Origin: an uncultured Paraburkholderia sp.
GTDB lineage: Bacteria; Pseudomonadota; Gammaproteobacteria; Burkholderiales; Burkholderiaceae
Direction: 5' to 3'
DNA: 64,000 nt
Assembly (NCBI GenBank): GCA_940746715.1
Contig: CALNWN010000002.1
Coordinates: 310,001 to 374,000, forward strand
Part shown: positions 40,043 through 48,840 of the stretch, one piece after another
Layout: each line of letters starts with the position of its first letter
Numbering within the stretch: the stretch's first letter is position 1
The notes under the pieces: generated by a model
What the model was told of the DNA's origin: nothing
Databases searched by the model: none
The model's input: the letters and a program-made list of their open reading frames with translations, nothing else
Translations under genes and position numbers: made by a program

Positions 40043-40497
40043 AGCGCCTCCTCAAGTTCAAGATTCATCTTCCGAGCGCGGATCGGCTCCCAGCGTTCGA
40101 ATGCGGCATCCCACACGGCGAATTTGTATTCACGTGTTGCGCTTCCTTGGTCGATAAACGCATGGCAAGCGCGGCAGCCGGGCACGGTGAATTCATGAGC
40201 CGCCTTGATCCCCATTCCCTTTCCGTGGCGGCTTTGATTGGAATGGCACGGCACAATCGTCGACGGATCGCGCAGGCATACGCCAAAGACGTCGAGGTAA
40301 CAGCTTTCGCCGCGACAGGCCTCCAGATACTTAGATCCCTCTGCGACGGTGGGGCGCTTCGGCCTGCTCTTGAGCGTCGATCGCTTAATCCCGCCGTTAT
40401 GCAACTCAGTGCGCCAGTCCTTCGTGTCGGTCGGTGAGCTTTTCCAGGAGCCGCGCCGAAGCGGGGTAGTGCGTGGTTTGAATCCTGTGCGCTTCAT
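40039..40497 (-). CDS. DUF1364 nuclease-domain protein (NinG-like role)
   Basis: 152 residues. The conserved Cys/His set ACRGESCYLDVFGVCLRDP, TIVPCHSNQSRHGKGMGIKA and CRACHAFIDQG defines the DUF1364 family of phage HNH-like nucleases. GGGAGG lies 6 nt upstream of the ATG at 40497; longer in-frame extensions are Arg-rich and unconserved. Probably recombination-associated. Confidence 0.75.
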   Translation of the reverse strand: MKRTGFKPRTTPLRRGSWKSSPTDTKDWRTELHNGGIKRSTLKSRPKRPTVAEGSKYLEACRGESCYLDVFGVCLRDPSTIVPCHSNQSRHGKGMGIKAAHEFTVPGCRACHAFIDQGSATREYKFAVWDAAFERWEPIRARKMNLELEEAL

Positions 40498-40709
40498 TTG
40501 CGCCTCCCGGCCCTCGTCCCGCGAAACCGGAATGCAATCACCCAAGGCCCGATAATCAGGCGCCAGAGAGAGCCCTCGCCGCACACGACTAACGACAGCG
40601 CGAAGACGTGATACCTGCGCCAGCATTGGCCTGTCGATCGGCTTTTGCTCCGGTCGCACCAAACCTTCTTTCCGCTGTGGCCCTTTGCCTTGCTGAATAC
40701 GATGTTCAC
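40494..40709 (-). CDS. Small phage protein between NinB and DUF1364
   Basis: 71 residues, basic with a hydrophobic middle (SLWRLIIGPWVIAFRFRG). It overlaps both neighbours by 4 bp, which supports translation. No family recognised. Confidence 0.45.
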   Translation of the reverse strand: MNIVFSKAKGHSGKKVWCDRSKSRSTGQCWRRYHVFALSLVVCGEGSLWRLIIGPWVIAFRFRGTRAGRRK

Positions 40710-41167
40710 GTGAACTCCCGCGCCAAATCATCGTATCCGTGCGCCGCCGTCTCCGACCATCGGACGTCGTTCTCGGCTCCGAAAGCGAATAGCCATTCAA
40801 TGAACGCGCTTGCCTCTGCCTTGAGGAAGCCTCGGGTCTGGACGCCCAGCTGCACCACGCCAGTTCCGTCCAGGCTAGGCACCACCGAACCACTGTTTCG
40901 CAGCGGCGTGCCAGCGGTCTTCATGTCACGTACGAACTAGTCGACCAACAGACGCTTCATGTCCTCGCGGTCCCACTTGCGGCCCAGAATGGTTACCTGC
41001 GAGGCGATGTCACCAATCATCGCGTGATAACGTGCTTCCTGGTCTCGAGACTTCGGCGCCGGGCGCACTTCACAAACGAAACCATCCGGCGCATTAATCA
41101 CCGCCCGCGACGCCATCTGTCTGGCTGTGGCATGGACTAATCTGAAGGTTTGACGGCCTTCGCTCAC
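40706..41167 (-). pseudogene. ninB: NinB recombination protein interrupted by TAG
   Basis: Reads MSEGRQTFRLVHATARQMAS, then ILGRKWDREDMKRLLVD, a TAG at about 40937-40939, then FVRDMKTAGTPLRNSGSVVP, LDGTGVVQLGVQTRGFLKAE and FIEWLFAFGAENDVRWSE. The two pieces together are a full-length NinB (phage Orf family), an SSB- and DNA-binding recombination mediator. The residue at the TAG is normally not a stop. Both pieces are in one frame, so a single substitution explains the break. Confidence 0.8.
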
Positions 41168-41736
41168 GACTGCACCTCCGCGTTCATCTCCGCACGCAGC
41201 GCATCAAACACCTTCAGGTGCAGATCGAAAACAGAGCCATCATTGACGATTCGGCGCATGGTCTCGTAGTAGCCAGATAGGGCCGTCTCCGAGCGATGTT
41301 CTGGAATGGTCGAGCTGCCATGATCTGGCCGCACGATGCGCCATACGACGCCGCCCATTTTCTGAACGGCCGCCAGTTCGTTGGGGAATCGGCAATCGTC
41401 GACGACAACTAGCTTTCCGGCGTTGATGTGCGCCGCCGCCTCCTCTTGCCACAGGCCCGACCAGAAGTTGACGCCGATATGGTCACGGCCCCACTCTGTG
41501 CCTAGCGTCACCATCGCGTGCCGCGGAGTCTTGCCGCACAGCAGATCGCACGGCTTCTCTTTGCGCGAGCCCTCGATCTCTTCGTCGCCGAGACCAATCG
41601 CACGCAGCATGGTCTTCAACGGCCCAGCGAACTTGACGACGTTGTAGTGGTGAACCTCAGTGAGATATTCGGCCACAGTCGATTTAACGGCGCCAGCATT
41701 GCCGACGAGCGCGATGATGTTGGGAAGGTCTCTCAT
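41164..41736 (-). CDS. Deoxynucleotide monophosphate kinase
   Basis: 190 residues. IIALVGNAGAVKSTVAEYLT is the P-loop region, VVKFAGPLKTMLRAIGLGDE the lid/NMP-binding segment, and LVVVDDCRFPNELAAVQKMG a Walker B-like strand, as in phage dNMP kinases that phosphorylate dNMPs for replication. In the P-loop the usual Gly before Lys is Val (AVKST), which would weaken phosphate binding; it may be a sequence error. Confidence 0.8.
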   Translation of the reverse strand: MRDLPNIIALVGNAGAVKSTVAEYLTEVHHYNVVKFAGPLKTMLRAIGLGDEEIEGSRKEKPCDLLCGKTPRHAMVTLGTEWGRDHIGVNFWSGLWQEEAAAHINAGKLVVVDDCRFPNELAAVQKMGGVVWRIVRPDHGSSTIPEHRSETALSGYYETMRRIVNDGSVFDLHLKVFDALRAEMNAEVQS

Positions 41737-42062
41737 GCGGCCTCCGGGATAAGGTCTTCCAGCTTATAAATGCTCATGCCTTCCTTTTGCGCGGCCAGAT
41801 GTTCGATCTGCGCGCCGAATGACTTTTCCCATCCGGGCAGCAGGCAAATCGCCGTGCAGCCCTCCATGGCCTGAAGGTCAGCCGCAATGCATCGCAACCA
41901 AGGCGCGGCCGGATCGTTGTTCACTTCGACCGGATTTACGACTTCCCAGCGCATGTTGCGGAGATGCACGGCGGTTCGGTTGAACAGTGGCCAGTTGAGA
42001 TTCGGTAGGTCGCTCATTGGACCCGAGATATAGATACGTCGCCCCGTTTCGAACATGGTCAT
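41733..42062 (-). CDS. DUF4406 protein (nucleoside deoxyribosyltransferase-like fold)
   Basis: 109 residues. RRIYISGPMSDLPNLNWPLF, WEVVNPVEVN and GCTAICLLPGWEKSFGAQIE are the standard DUF4406 motifs (Rossmann-like, related to nucleoside 2-deoxyribosyltransferases). A role in nucleotide salvage is inferred. Overlaps its neighbours. Confidence 0.8.
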   Translation of the reverse strand: MTMFETGRRIYISGPMSDLPNLNWPLFNRTAVHLRNMRWEVVNPVEVNNDPAAPWLRCIAADLQAMEGCTAICLLPGWEKSFGAQIEHLAAQKEGMSIYKLEDLIPEAA

Positions 42063-42463
42063 TACGCTTTCTCCGTGTTGTTGTTCGTGTAGATCGATCC
42101 CTCTTGTCCAGGCTCATTGCTGCCCGTGCAGGCTAGTTCGTGGTTGCTTGCCTTGGGACGGCGCTTGTTGCCACAGGTAGGGCAGAGAATCATGCGGGTC
42201 CCACTCAGCGGAAATCCGCCGCGAGTCGTCTTGCCTTCGATGCACTTGTGGCACCAGCAGGACGGCTCGTCGTATAAGCCAATTTCCCTCGCGTTCTCCG
42301 CCATCCGGTCCAAAGCCAACTCGCGTCTTGCTTGGTCGGCTAGGGCGGCTCTCTGAGCCCACAGGACCAACTCCATCAGGTTCTCGGGCCGGCCGCTGAT
42401 TCCAAGATCGGCAGCCCGTCTGCCGACTTCTTGCGGCGTTACGTTGGTGTATTCGGGGCTCAT
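42062..42463 (-). CDS. Zinc-ribbon phage protein
   Basis: 133 residues. A helical N-terminus (RAALADQARRELALDRMAEN) and a C-terminal four-Cys zinc ribbon: CWCHKC and CPTCGNKRRPKA. Such proteins are usual in the leftward arm of Burkholderia phages. DNA or protein binding likely; exact role unknown. Confidence 0.65.
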   Translation of the reverse strand: MSPEYTNVTPQEVGRRAADLGISGRPENLMELVLWAQRAALADQARRELALDRMAENAREIGLYDEPSCWCHKCIEGKTTRGGFPLSGTRMILCPTCGNKRRPKASNHELACTGSNEPGQEGSIYTNNNTEKA

Positions 42464-42843
42464 GCGGCCTCCCGCTGAGTAGGTTCCACCGTCACCACAG
42501 TCCCGTTCTTAATCACCAGCCGGCGACCGTCTGTTGTGACCTTGCCAGTCCTTGTGAACTTGATAAGCTTCACGGCTTGCTCAGTGAGAATCGCCTTACG
42601 TACCTGTTCCAGATCCACATTCATGAACCGCTCGATGTAGCGGAGCAGGGCGTGTTCGGTAACGATTGGTTCCTTAGCTGCCTCTTCGATTTCGCGGATT
42701 TGCGCTTGGATCCGATCACGGCGCTTCAGCGCTTCAGAGGCCGCGTCGTTGGCAACGCGGGCGCGCTCAATGTAGGAATCAGCCTCGGCTTGCGCCTCTT
42801 TTAAGCGGGATTGAAGCACCTTCAATTCATGCGGGTTTGTCAT
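42460..42843 (-). CDS. Coiled-coil phage protein with a relaxase-like C-terminal tail
   Basis: 127 residues: an N-terminal coiled coil (LQSRLKEAQAEADSYIERAR, DAASEALKRRDRIQAQIREI), then ITEHALLRYIERF-type motif (VTEHALLRYIERFMNVDLEQ) and TTDGRRLVIKNGTVVTVEPT. Conserved in phages; function unknown. Confidence 0.6.
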   Translation of the reverse strand: MTNPHELKVLQSRLKEAQAEADSYIERARVANDAASEALKRRDRIQAQIREIEEAAKEPIVTEHALLRYIERFMNVDLEQVRKAILTEQAVKLIKFTRTGKVTTDGRRLVIKNGTVVTVEPTQREAA

Positions 42844-43583
42844 GCGGCTTCCTCCAGTTCTTCTTCAAAATCACTCAGCTTCATGCTCTGCTGGTAGACA
42901 CGCCCGCGCTGACCTTCGGGGATAGAAACCTGCCCAGCTATAGCTGCGAATGGATTGAAACGCTTCGCTGCTTTCCGATACCTGTTTCGATCGCGACGGC
43001 GCTTGTCATCGGCTGTCATTGCAGAAGGCCTCGGAATATCCTGGTCACTCCCCAGCGTCCAACATTGCACCCATGGTCCCGGCGACTTTGCGTCCATGCA
43101 AGAACGGACCCACGCCGATACATAGACGTCCTTGTTTCTTGCGCGATTATGTTCGTAGAGACGATCCATAACCTGACGATGGCAGCAGCCAATTTTCTCC
43201 TCAAGCATGCGGCCTGTCTGGCCGGGATTCGCACGCAATTCGCGCACGATTGCATCCCATACCCACGAGTAATGCCCGCGCGGTTTCCGTTTCCCCATGC
43301 TCGCAATCTTTTGCTTCACCGAGACCTCGCTCCTGCCGGGAAAAAGGTTCATACAAGCTTTGATCGTTTTCCCACTCCTGATTACCAGGTCTATGTTTTC
43401 TAATTCAGCATCGGTCCATGATCGCCAGTCGACAAGATCAACTCCAATCTTTCTGGCTCGCGCTCGCATGGAATTGACTGTCCTCCCCGGGAATTCATGA
43501 ACATGAAGCAATATGCTTCCGCCCTTTGCGCAAACCGCACGCAATCTGTCGTCGTTTTCCGGTTGCCAATAGAATCCGTTCAC
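42840..43583 (-). CDS. Phage DNA-binding protein (SANT/HTH-like)
   Basis: 247 residues. Two N-terminal repeat-like helical units (DRLRAVCAKGGSILLHVHEF, WTDAELENIDLVIRSGKTIK) each followed by an FPGR signature (EFPGRTVNSMRARARKIGVD, LFPGRSEVSVKQKIASMGKR) look like tandem SANT/Myb-like DNA-binding modules; VRELRANPGQTGRMLEEKIG is another HTH. The C-terminus is basic. Likely binds DNA; unstudied as far as I know. Confidence 0.55.
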   Translation of the reverse strand: MNGFYWQPENDDRLRAVCAKGGSILLHVHEFPGRTVNSMRARARKIGVDLVDWRSWTDAELENIDLVIRSGKTIKACMNLFPGRSEVSVKQKIASMGKRKPRGHYSWVWDAIVRELRANPGQTGRMLEEKIGCCHRQVMDRLYEHNRARNKDVYVSAWVRSCMDAKSPGPWVQCWTLGSDQDIPRPSAMTADDKRRRDRNRYRKAAKRFNPFAAIAGQVSIPEGQRGRVYQQSMKLSDFEEELEEAA

Positions 43584-44062
43584 GCTACCTCCAGATGTTC
43601 CGGGTACATATCGCCGCTGTTGACGCGGGCTACGATTGACCTTGCGGCTTTCCTCAGGTCGCTACGCTCCACGACACGCAGTTGCTCGTCGTGCAATTCC
43701 AGAACCGTGCGGATAGCTTTGATAGCGTCAGCATCCAGAGCGAGCGATCCTGTTCGGTCGGCGCGGTAGCGGGCGCGCATCATGCCGATCATTGCGGCCT
43801 TGATCTCGTCGATGTACTCGGAGCCGTGGCCCATCTCGGCAAGCACGAGGCACATGTTGAGGTTGCCGCACAGGTCGTACCAGTGGGCGTCGTCAGGACA
43901 GCGCATCAGTGCTTCGAACGACAGGTGATGACCTAGCGCGATCTCGTTCTGACGCTGTTGTGTCAGGGGCTTGGCGTCAGCGCGCTTTTCATTCGCTAGG
44001 ACAGCGCATTCAATCCAGCGATTCGGGCTGTATTTCTTCCCTCGGGATTTCGACTTAGGCAT
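43580..44062 (-). CDS. Phage protein of unknown function
   Basis: 160 residues; SFEALMRCPDDAHWYDLCGN, LNMCLVLAEMGHGSEYIDEI and LDADAIKAIRTVLELHDEQL. Helical, with the N-terminus Lys/Arg-rich (MPKSKSRGKKYSPNRW). Similar small proteins are common next to DnaB in Burkholderia phages. No enzymatic motif seen. Confidence 0.55.
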   Translation of the reverse strand: MPKSKSRGKKYSPNRWIECAVLANEKRADAKPLTQQRQNEIALGHHLSFEALMRCPDDAHWYDLCGNLNMCLVLAEMGHGSEYIDEIKAAMIGMMRARYRADRTGSLALDADAIKAIRTVLELHDEQLRVVERSDLRKAARSIVARVNSGDMYPEHLEVA

Positions 44063-44372
44063 GCGTCACCTCCACAACCATGATTTCCCCCATCCGACGT
44101 CGCGCCACTTCCTGCATGGCCCACAGTGTTTCCATTGCCCTGAATACGGCCGGCGTCGTTCCTTCCCGCTCAGTCGGCAGTCGCCACAGCGATTCAGAGC
44201 GCGACTTGCCTTGCCAGATCAGCTTGATCTGATTGCGAGTCTCGAGAATTAGAAGCGTCTGTCCGACACTGGCGTCGGTCACTTCAAGGTGCGCGGCTAT
44301 CTGCCATCCGTAGGCACCGTTTGGATAGTCCCGGAGGAATTCGAGGACTCTGGATATGCTGGAGACTGTCAT
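44055..44372 (-). CDS. Winged-helix-like small phage protein
   Basis: 105 residues. VLEFLRDYPNGAYGWQIAAH, LEVTDASVGQTLLILETRNQ and IKLIWQGKSRSESLWRLPTE fit a MarR-like winged helix (helix, recognition helix, beta wing). Probably a small DNA-binding regulator. Overlaps the methyltransferase stop. Confidence 0.55.
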   Translation of the reverse strand: MTVSSISRVLEFLRDYPNGAYGWQIAAHLEVTDASVGQTLLILETRNQIKLIWQGKSRSESLWRLPTEREGTTPAVFRAMETLWAMQEVARRRMGEIMVVEVTHA

Positions 44373-45064
44373 AGTGCAAACCCCATTTGTTCAGCCTTAG
44401 GTGCTTCTGGCTCGAATAGCGATTCCTGGCGCTGGGCGTCTTCGATTCTTCTGCAGGCGATCTCGAAGTATTTCGGCTCACGCTCAATGCCGATGAATTT
44501 GCGGCCCAGACGGACAGCGGCAACTCTAGTCGTGCCGGAACCCATAAACGGGTCTAGGATCGTTTCCGGCATCCCGGCGTGCCTAATGCACCACTCCATC
44601 ACCGTTACCGGCTTCTGGGTCGGATGCTGCTTTCCTTTGTAGTCACCGCGAGCAAGCGGGTCGTATGTAAGAACGCGAGCGTTCGCATCCCATGAGCACC
44701 AGGCGAATTCGCACTCCGCGAAGTCGCGCCCCTTGAATCCGGCGCCCTTGTCCCAGATCAGGAAATTTCGGCTGGGAGGCAGGTCGAAGTAGTTGCCACC
44801 AAAAATCACGGCACGGTCTGCGGCAGCCAGAACCGCGGACATCAGATCAACAGATGGCGCGGCGGTATCCCAGCCGAGGTCGCCTTCGGCCTCAACTTTC
44901 AGGCGCCCATACTTGCCAACGCCTGCGCTAGCGCCAATGCCATATGGAGGATCACAGACCACCGCGTCCACTCTAGGAAGTGCTCGCAGCACTTCAGCGC
45001 AGTCCCCTAAATACAAGGTTGCAGGGCCAATTTGTTGAAATGTGAAGGTCACACCCACCCCCAT
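44369..45064 (-). CDS. Site-specific DNA methyltransferase
   Basis: 231 residues. Catalytic motif IV VDAVVCDPPYGIG comes before the SAM-binding motif I ETILDPFMGSGTTRVAAVRL, i.e. the beta-class order (N6-adenine or N4-cytosine). DAEVL-type residues (GDCAEVLRALP) and GRKFIGIEREPKYFEIACRR are typical. There is no adjacent restriction enzyme, so it is an orphan methylase that may protect phage DNA or affect regulation. Specificity not predictable here. Confidence 0.85.
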   Translation of the reverse strand: MGVGVTFTFQQIGPATLYLGDCAEVLRALPRVDAVVCDPPYGIGASAGVGKYGRLKVEAEGDLGWDTAAPSVDLMSAVLAAADRAVIFGGNYFDLPPSRNFLIWDKGAGFKGRDFAECEFAWCSWDANARVLTYDPLARGDYKGKQHPTQKPVTVMEWCIRHAGMPETILDPFMGSGTTRVAAVRLGRKFIGIEREPKYFEIACRRIEDAQRQESLFEPEAPKAEQMGFAL

Positions 45065-45570
45065 GAATTACCGCTGCGGATGTTGTCGACGATGTGCTTC
45101 TTAACGCCAACCTGGCCCGCAACCTCTTTAGCTGACAGGTGCGAGAGGGATTTAATTCGACGGGCTGTCCCCTCGGAGATGGTCACGTTTCCGTTCCTAG
45201 CGCCCCTTTGCGCGGTTCCGTGTTCCAGCTTGTCAAGGCAGTTGACAGAGTGCGTTGCCCACGACAGGTTGTCTTTGCTGTCGTTCTGACGCGAGCCGTC
45301 GCGATGGCGAACAGTCATTCCTTCCGGGCGTGGTCCATGAAACGCCGTGCAGACGATGTTTGCCCTGCGCACATAGCGACGGACGCCGTTGTCGTCGATC
45401 AGCACGAACTTCCGATACCCATCCTTATCCGTGCCGCCCTTGAGAATCTTCGGCTCGGACGCCCAAAGCGACACAACCTCTCCGTCCTCTCGAATGCGAT
45501 ATTTCGACAATCCGTCGACTGTCACCCATTGAGGACTACTACCGAGCGAACCTGTTTGTCTTTCCGCCAT
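45049..45570 (-). CDS. NUMOD4/HNH homing endonuclease
   Basis: 173 residues. WVTVDGLSKYRIREDGEVVS is a NUMOD4 motif, MTVRHRDGSRQNDSKDNLSW an HNH active site, and the C-terminus (LSHLSAKEVAGQVGVKKHIV) a helix-turn-helix. Overlaps the methyltransferase start by 16 bp. Likely inserted next to, not in, the methylase. Confidence 0.75.
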   Translation of the reverse strand: MAERQTGSLGSSPQWVTVDGLSKYRIREDGEVVSLWASEPKILKGGTDKDGYRKFVLIDDNGVRRYVRRANIVCTAFHGPRPEGMTVRHRDGSRQNDSKDNLSWATHSVNCLDKLEHGTAQRGARNGNVTISEGTARRIKSLSHLSAKEVAGQVGVKKHIVDNIRSGNSWGWV

Positions 45571-45581
45571 ATCGTCACCCC

Positions 45582-45742
45582 TTAACCCTTTCTCTTTTCC
45601 CAGATGGCCGTGAGGCCCTGCTTCACCTGTTCTGCATCCTCTTCACTCAGCATCGCCAAGTTCGCTATGTAGGCCCCCGTCTTTCCTCAAGCGTCCATTC
45701 CGCGATTTCCTCGACTACTTCGCGTAGTTGGTCGGGGGTCAT
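45582..45742 (-). pseudogene. Small phage gene frameshifted at a G/C run
   Basis: The ATG overlaps the dnaB stop (ATGA). [20 protein letters not shown] is followed, after a frame change at a CCCCC run near 45677-45681, by YIANLAMLSEEDAEQVKQGL and TAIWEKRKG. Intact it would encode about 53 residues, helical, of unknown function. Confidence 0.5.
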
Positions 45743-47153
45743 TCGAAACCCCGTTTCGTCTTCGCCGCTGGTTTAGGCGCCGATTGCACATAGCCCGGCG
45801 CCAGGTCGGCGAACATGGTCCGCTCGCCGAAGTACGCAGCACGCACAATTCCGGTCGGCCCGCTGCGCTGCTTCGCAACGTTAATTTCAGCGGTTCCCTT
45901 ATCCGGGCTATCCGGGTTGTAGACTTCATCGCGATACAGGAACAAGATCACGTCTGCATCCTGCTCGATCTCACCGGAATCCCGCAGATCAGAAGGGAGA
46001 GGGCGTCGATCGCTCCGACTCTCCACTCCACGATTCAACTGCGCGAGCAGCACGACTGGAACATTCAATTCTTTCGCCAGAGCTTTCAGGCCGCGGCTGT
46101 TGGGCCAACCTGCTCATTCCGATTGTTGCCTTCCGTGCAGGCCATTAGACCGAGATAATCGACGACAATGAGCCCCAGGCCATGCCGGCGCTTGATCATC
46201 CGGGCCGCGCTACGAATGGCGGCCAGAGAAAGGGCGGGGCGGTCGTCCACGATCAGATTCAATTCCGCAACGCGCTGAACACCTTTCGTCAGCATTGGCC
46301 AATCAGGGTGATCATCGGCACGACCGAACTTGCGGCCATCAAGAATCTTCTCGAGCGGTAGTCCCGATGCTCGTGAAAGGGCACGCGAGCAAAGTTCGTC
46401 ACCAAGCATTTCCTGAGAAAAGACTGCGCTAGCTTTTCCAGCATCCGCGACCGCTTCAGCAACGCCGAGCGCGATAGCGGTCTTGCCCATGCCCGGCCGC
46501 CCAGCGATAACAATGAGTTGGCCGCCGTGCATACCACCGTTCAGCTTCGCGTCAAGGTCCGTCAATCCGGTCGGCACTGCGTCGGCGCGCGCGTTGGCTC
46601 CGTGAAATTCCTGATCGATGCGCTCGACGATAGGCGACAGGAATTCCCCGATCATCTTGGGATCTGTGGAAACAACTTCGGCCAGCGGCTCGAATTTGGA
46701 TTGGGCCTGGTTGATGATGTCCGCGACCGTCAGCCGGGCATCGCGGTTATATGCCATCGCCGAGATTTCGTCGGCAGCTGCAATCACGCCGCGGAGGCGC
46801 CAGCGATCAATTACGATCTCCGCCCAACGTACGATGCCAGCGCTGCTCGGAGCGTTCTGAGCCAGAGAGTTGAGATACGACAGTCCGCCCACCTCGTCAG
46901 CGTGTCCAGACGTGCTCAGGCGTTCATAGACGGTGATGAGGTCCGCGCGGCGGTTGGACACAATCATCGCCGATATCGCCTGGAAAATCAGACGATGGTC
47001 ATAGCGATAAAAATGCTCGGGCTTGAGATTGGCGATCCGATCAATGGCGTCGTTGTCCGAAAGGAGTGCGCCGAGGATCGACTGCTCCGCTCCGACGCTG
47101 TGCGGCGGAACGGACGCGTTGCGGCCATCGATAAATCTGTCTGGTGCGTTCAT
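45739..47153 (-). pseudogene. dnaB: Replicative DNA helicase DnaB, frameshifted
   Basis: The N-terminal domain (PHSVGAEQSILGALLSDNDA, YRYDHRLIFQAISAMIV) and the RecA-like domain with Walker A AGRPGMGKTAIALGVAEAVA and Walker B LGLIVVDYLGLMACTEG are present. After NNRNEQVG the frame changes near 46090-46100; the rest ([58 protein letters not shown]) is in another frame. Unwinds DNA at the phage fork. Coupled to the replication initiator upstream. Confidence 0.85.
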
Positions 47154-48061
47154 TCTTTAACCTCGCGGTGGTATTTGTTCTCAAGGCACTTCTTGAACCC
47201 GGACGGCGACACAAGAAAGCCAATGTCTGCAACGAAGGGTGGCTTACCGGGCAGAGGCTTTGCCTTGCCAGTCAGGAAATCCGATTGGGCGCAGACTTCG
47301 AAAAATGCCTTCCATGCCTCAAGTCCTTCCGCGCCCGTCGAATAGCCAAACGGTCCTACGCCGTACAACGATGCCACCTGTACCCATCTCGCCCGAATCG
47401 AATTCTTCCGCGAATCATCTACAACACGGACACGCGGGTTCTCAGGCATAGCCGCTTGGTACAGGTCGACAATCTGCTGGACAGGGCAAGGAGGTATGCC
47501 CTTCACGCTGCGCTCCCCGGTCACTTCGCCGTTACCTTCGCAGTCGCCCAACAGGTCGGCAGACGGCGCTGCTTTTGCGCCGCTGTCGACAGAGGCGTTA
47601 GCCTCTTGGTTTTCACAAGCAATCAGTGAATCAGGAATCAGAGAATCAGAGATACAAGGGCCAAGTACTTCGGACTCTTGTTCGTCGTCCTGCTCGCCTT
47701 CATCCGAAGAACTTTCTACCTTGGTAGGAAGTGCGTCAGGCCAAGGTGGCAATTTGCTTTCATTTTCATTCGAGTGCGGCTTCTGATGTTTCAAGAAGTT
47801 GATGATCTGGATGTAGCGAGAACCGCCCACTTCGTATCTGGCGATAAAGCCGCCCGCCTGCAGATCGTCGAGAAGCTGTTCGGCATCGACGCTGTCATAC
47901 GGGAGCGCCTTTGCCTTGATCTTTCTAGGGCGATCCTCGAGCCGGCCTTCACGATCTGCGAGCATCCACAAGTAGATGAACAGCAGACGGGCGATCGGAT
48001 CGAGGTCTGCCATGTCCTCGTTTTCCATGATGCCTGGCTTGATGTTTCTGGCACGGGCCAT
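47150..48061 (-). CDS. Phage replication initiation protein
   Basis: 303 residues. NIKPGIMENEDMADLDPIAR, LLFIYLWMLADREGRLEDRP and KALPYDSVDAEQLLDDL are the N-terminal winged-helix domain typical of DnaT/gpO-like initiators in Burkholderia phages; a long acidic Ser/Glu linker follows, then a C-terminal domain (YQAAMPENPRVRVVDDSRKN, GLEAWKAFFEVCAQSDFLTG). It probably recruits DnaB, whose gene starts 4 bp before this stop. Confidence 0.75.
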   Translation of the reverse strand: MARARNIKPGIMENEDMADLDPIARLLFIYLWMLADREGRLEDRPRKIKAKALPYDSVDAEQLLDDLQAGGFIARYEVGGSRYIQIINFLKHQKPHSNENESKLPPWPDALPTKVESSSDEGEQDDEQESEVLGPCISDSLIPDSLIACENQEANASVDSGAKAAPSADLLGDCEGNGEVTGERSVKGIPPCPVQQIVDLYQAAMPENPRVRVVDDSRKNSIRARWVQVASLYGVGPFGYSTGAEGLEAWKAFFEVCAQSDFLTGKAKPLPGKPPFVADIGFLVSPSGFKKCLENKYHREVKE

Positions 48062-48064
48062 TAG

Positions 48065-48187
48065 TCAAATCCCCTCGGCATTTCTACGGTCTTGCGCTCG
48101 AAGAGAAGGGCTGCGCTCTGTAAAGCCGACCTTGTAAATTCCCGGCATACACCGATTGCGAAGCACGTACACGAAACCCCAAGTCAT
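48065..48187 (-). pseudogene. Truncated GIY-YIG / T5orf172-like nuclease fragment
   Basis: 40 codons: WGFVYVLRNRCMPGIYKVGF, TERSPSLRAQ. This is the first half of a T5orf172 GIY-YIG-type domain, then a stop. The alternate frame after RAQ reads KTVEMPRGFD-stop, so an internal deletion or frameshift is likely. The start overlaps the preceding gene's stop (ATGA). Confidence 0.5.
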
Positions 48188-48408
48188 CACTGTCCTTTCA
48201 TCAAATACGCCCGCAGTCTCCGGATCGCCTCACCAGCCATGCGCGTTGCCGGCGTATCCTCCTGGCACACGGTCATGCGGTGCAGCAGCTCAGAAAGCGC
48301 CGCAAGGTCAGGATCGGCAATCGGAAAGACGTCGACCGGCAGCTTCGCGGAACTGATCGCCCTGGCGATTCGAGACTCGGCCCTCGAGAGCCGCCGCGGC
48401 GTGTTCAT
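48187..48408 (-). CDS. Small phage protein
   Basis: 73 residues from MNTPRRLSRAESRIARAISS; SELLHRMTVCQEDTPATRMA. Helical and basic. ATGA overlap on both sides. Function unknown. Confidence 0.5.
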   Translation of the reverse strand: MNTPRRLSRAESRIARAISSAKLPVDVFPIADPDLAALSELLHRMTVCQEDTPATRMAGEAIRRLRAYLMKGQ

Positions 48409-48512
48409 CGCACAATCCCCATATCCGAGTACCACTGGATGAAGTCGATGACAGTCACGCAGAGCAGGGTGGCAAGGAGGGTGACCATTGATGCGAAAAT
48501 GAAGGTTTTCAT
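48405..48512 (-). CDS. 35-residue membrane micro-protein
   Basis: MKTFIFASMVTLLATLLCVT then VIDFIQWYSDMGIVR: one membrane segment. Start and stop overlap or abut its neighbours, consistent with a translated gene in the leftward operon. Confidence 0.5.
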   Translation of the reverse strand: MKTFIFASMVTLLATLLCVTVIDFIQWYSDMGIVR

Positions 48513-48679
48513 TAGGCCTTCTCCAATAGGAACGCCACCACGACGAGACATTGAGCCGCCGACAAGCACGCAATGGAAGCCCACAGCTGCCAGTTGCGCC
48601 GCGTAAGGCCAGCGCTCTCCAGGATTGAGACAAACGCCCAACCCAATGCACCGCCAGCCAGTGCGATAAAAGGAATCAT
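48512..48679 (-). CDS. 55-residue two-helix membrane protein
   Basis: MIPFIALAGGALGWAFVSIL and a second hydrophobic stretch (IACLSAAQCLVVVAFLLEK). Resembles small integral membrane proteins of phage early operons. The stop codon shares a base with the next gene's start. Confidence 0.55.
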   Translation of the reverse strand: MIPFIALAGGALGWAFVSILESAGLTRRNWQLWASIACLSAAQCLVVVAFLLEKA

Positions 48680-48840
48680 GCCGCCCTCCGAGCAATAACT
48701 TCTTCCATGATCGTTAGCCCGCGGTCCCGCATCTCAAACTGAGAGACACCCCGCCAGCCGGTGTACAGTTCAAACAACTTCACGTACTGTGATTGCATGT
48801 CCATTGGCGCCTTCGTTTTCACGTTGAGACAGCGCGACAT
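48676..48840 (-). CDS. Small phage protein
   Basis: 54 residues: MSRCLNVKTKAPMDMQSQYV, LYTGWRGVSQFEMRDRGLTI. No family recognised. It overlaps the following membrane-protein gene by 4 bp. Confidence 0.45.
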   Translation of the reverse strand: MSRCLNVKTKAPMDMQSQYVKLFELYTGWRGVSQFEMRDRGLTIMEEVIARRAA

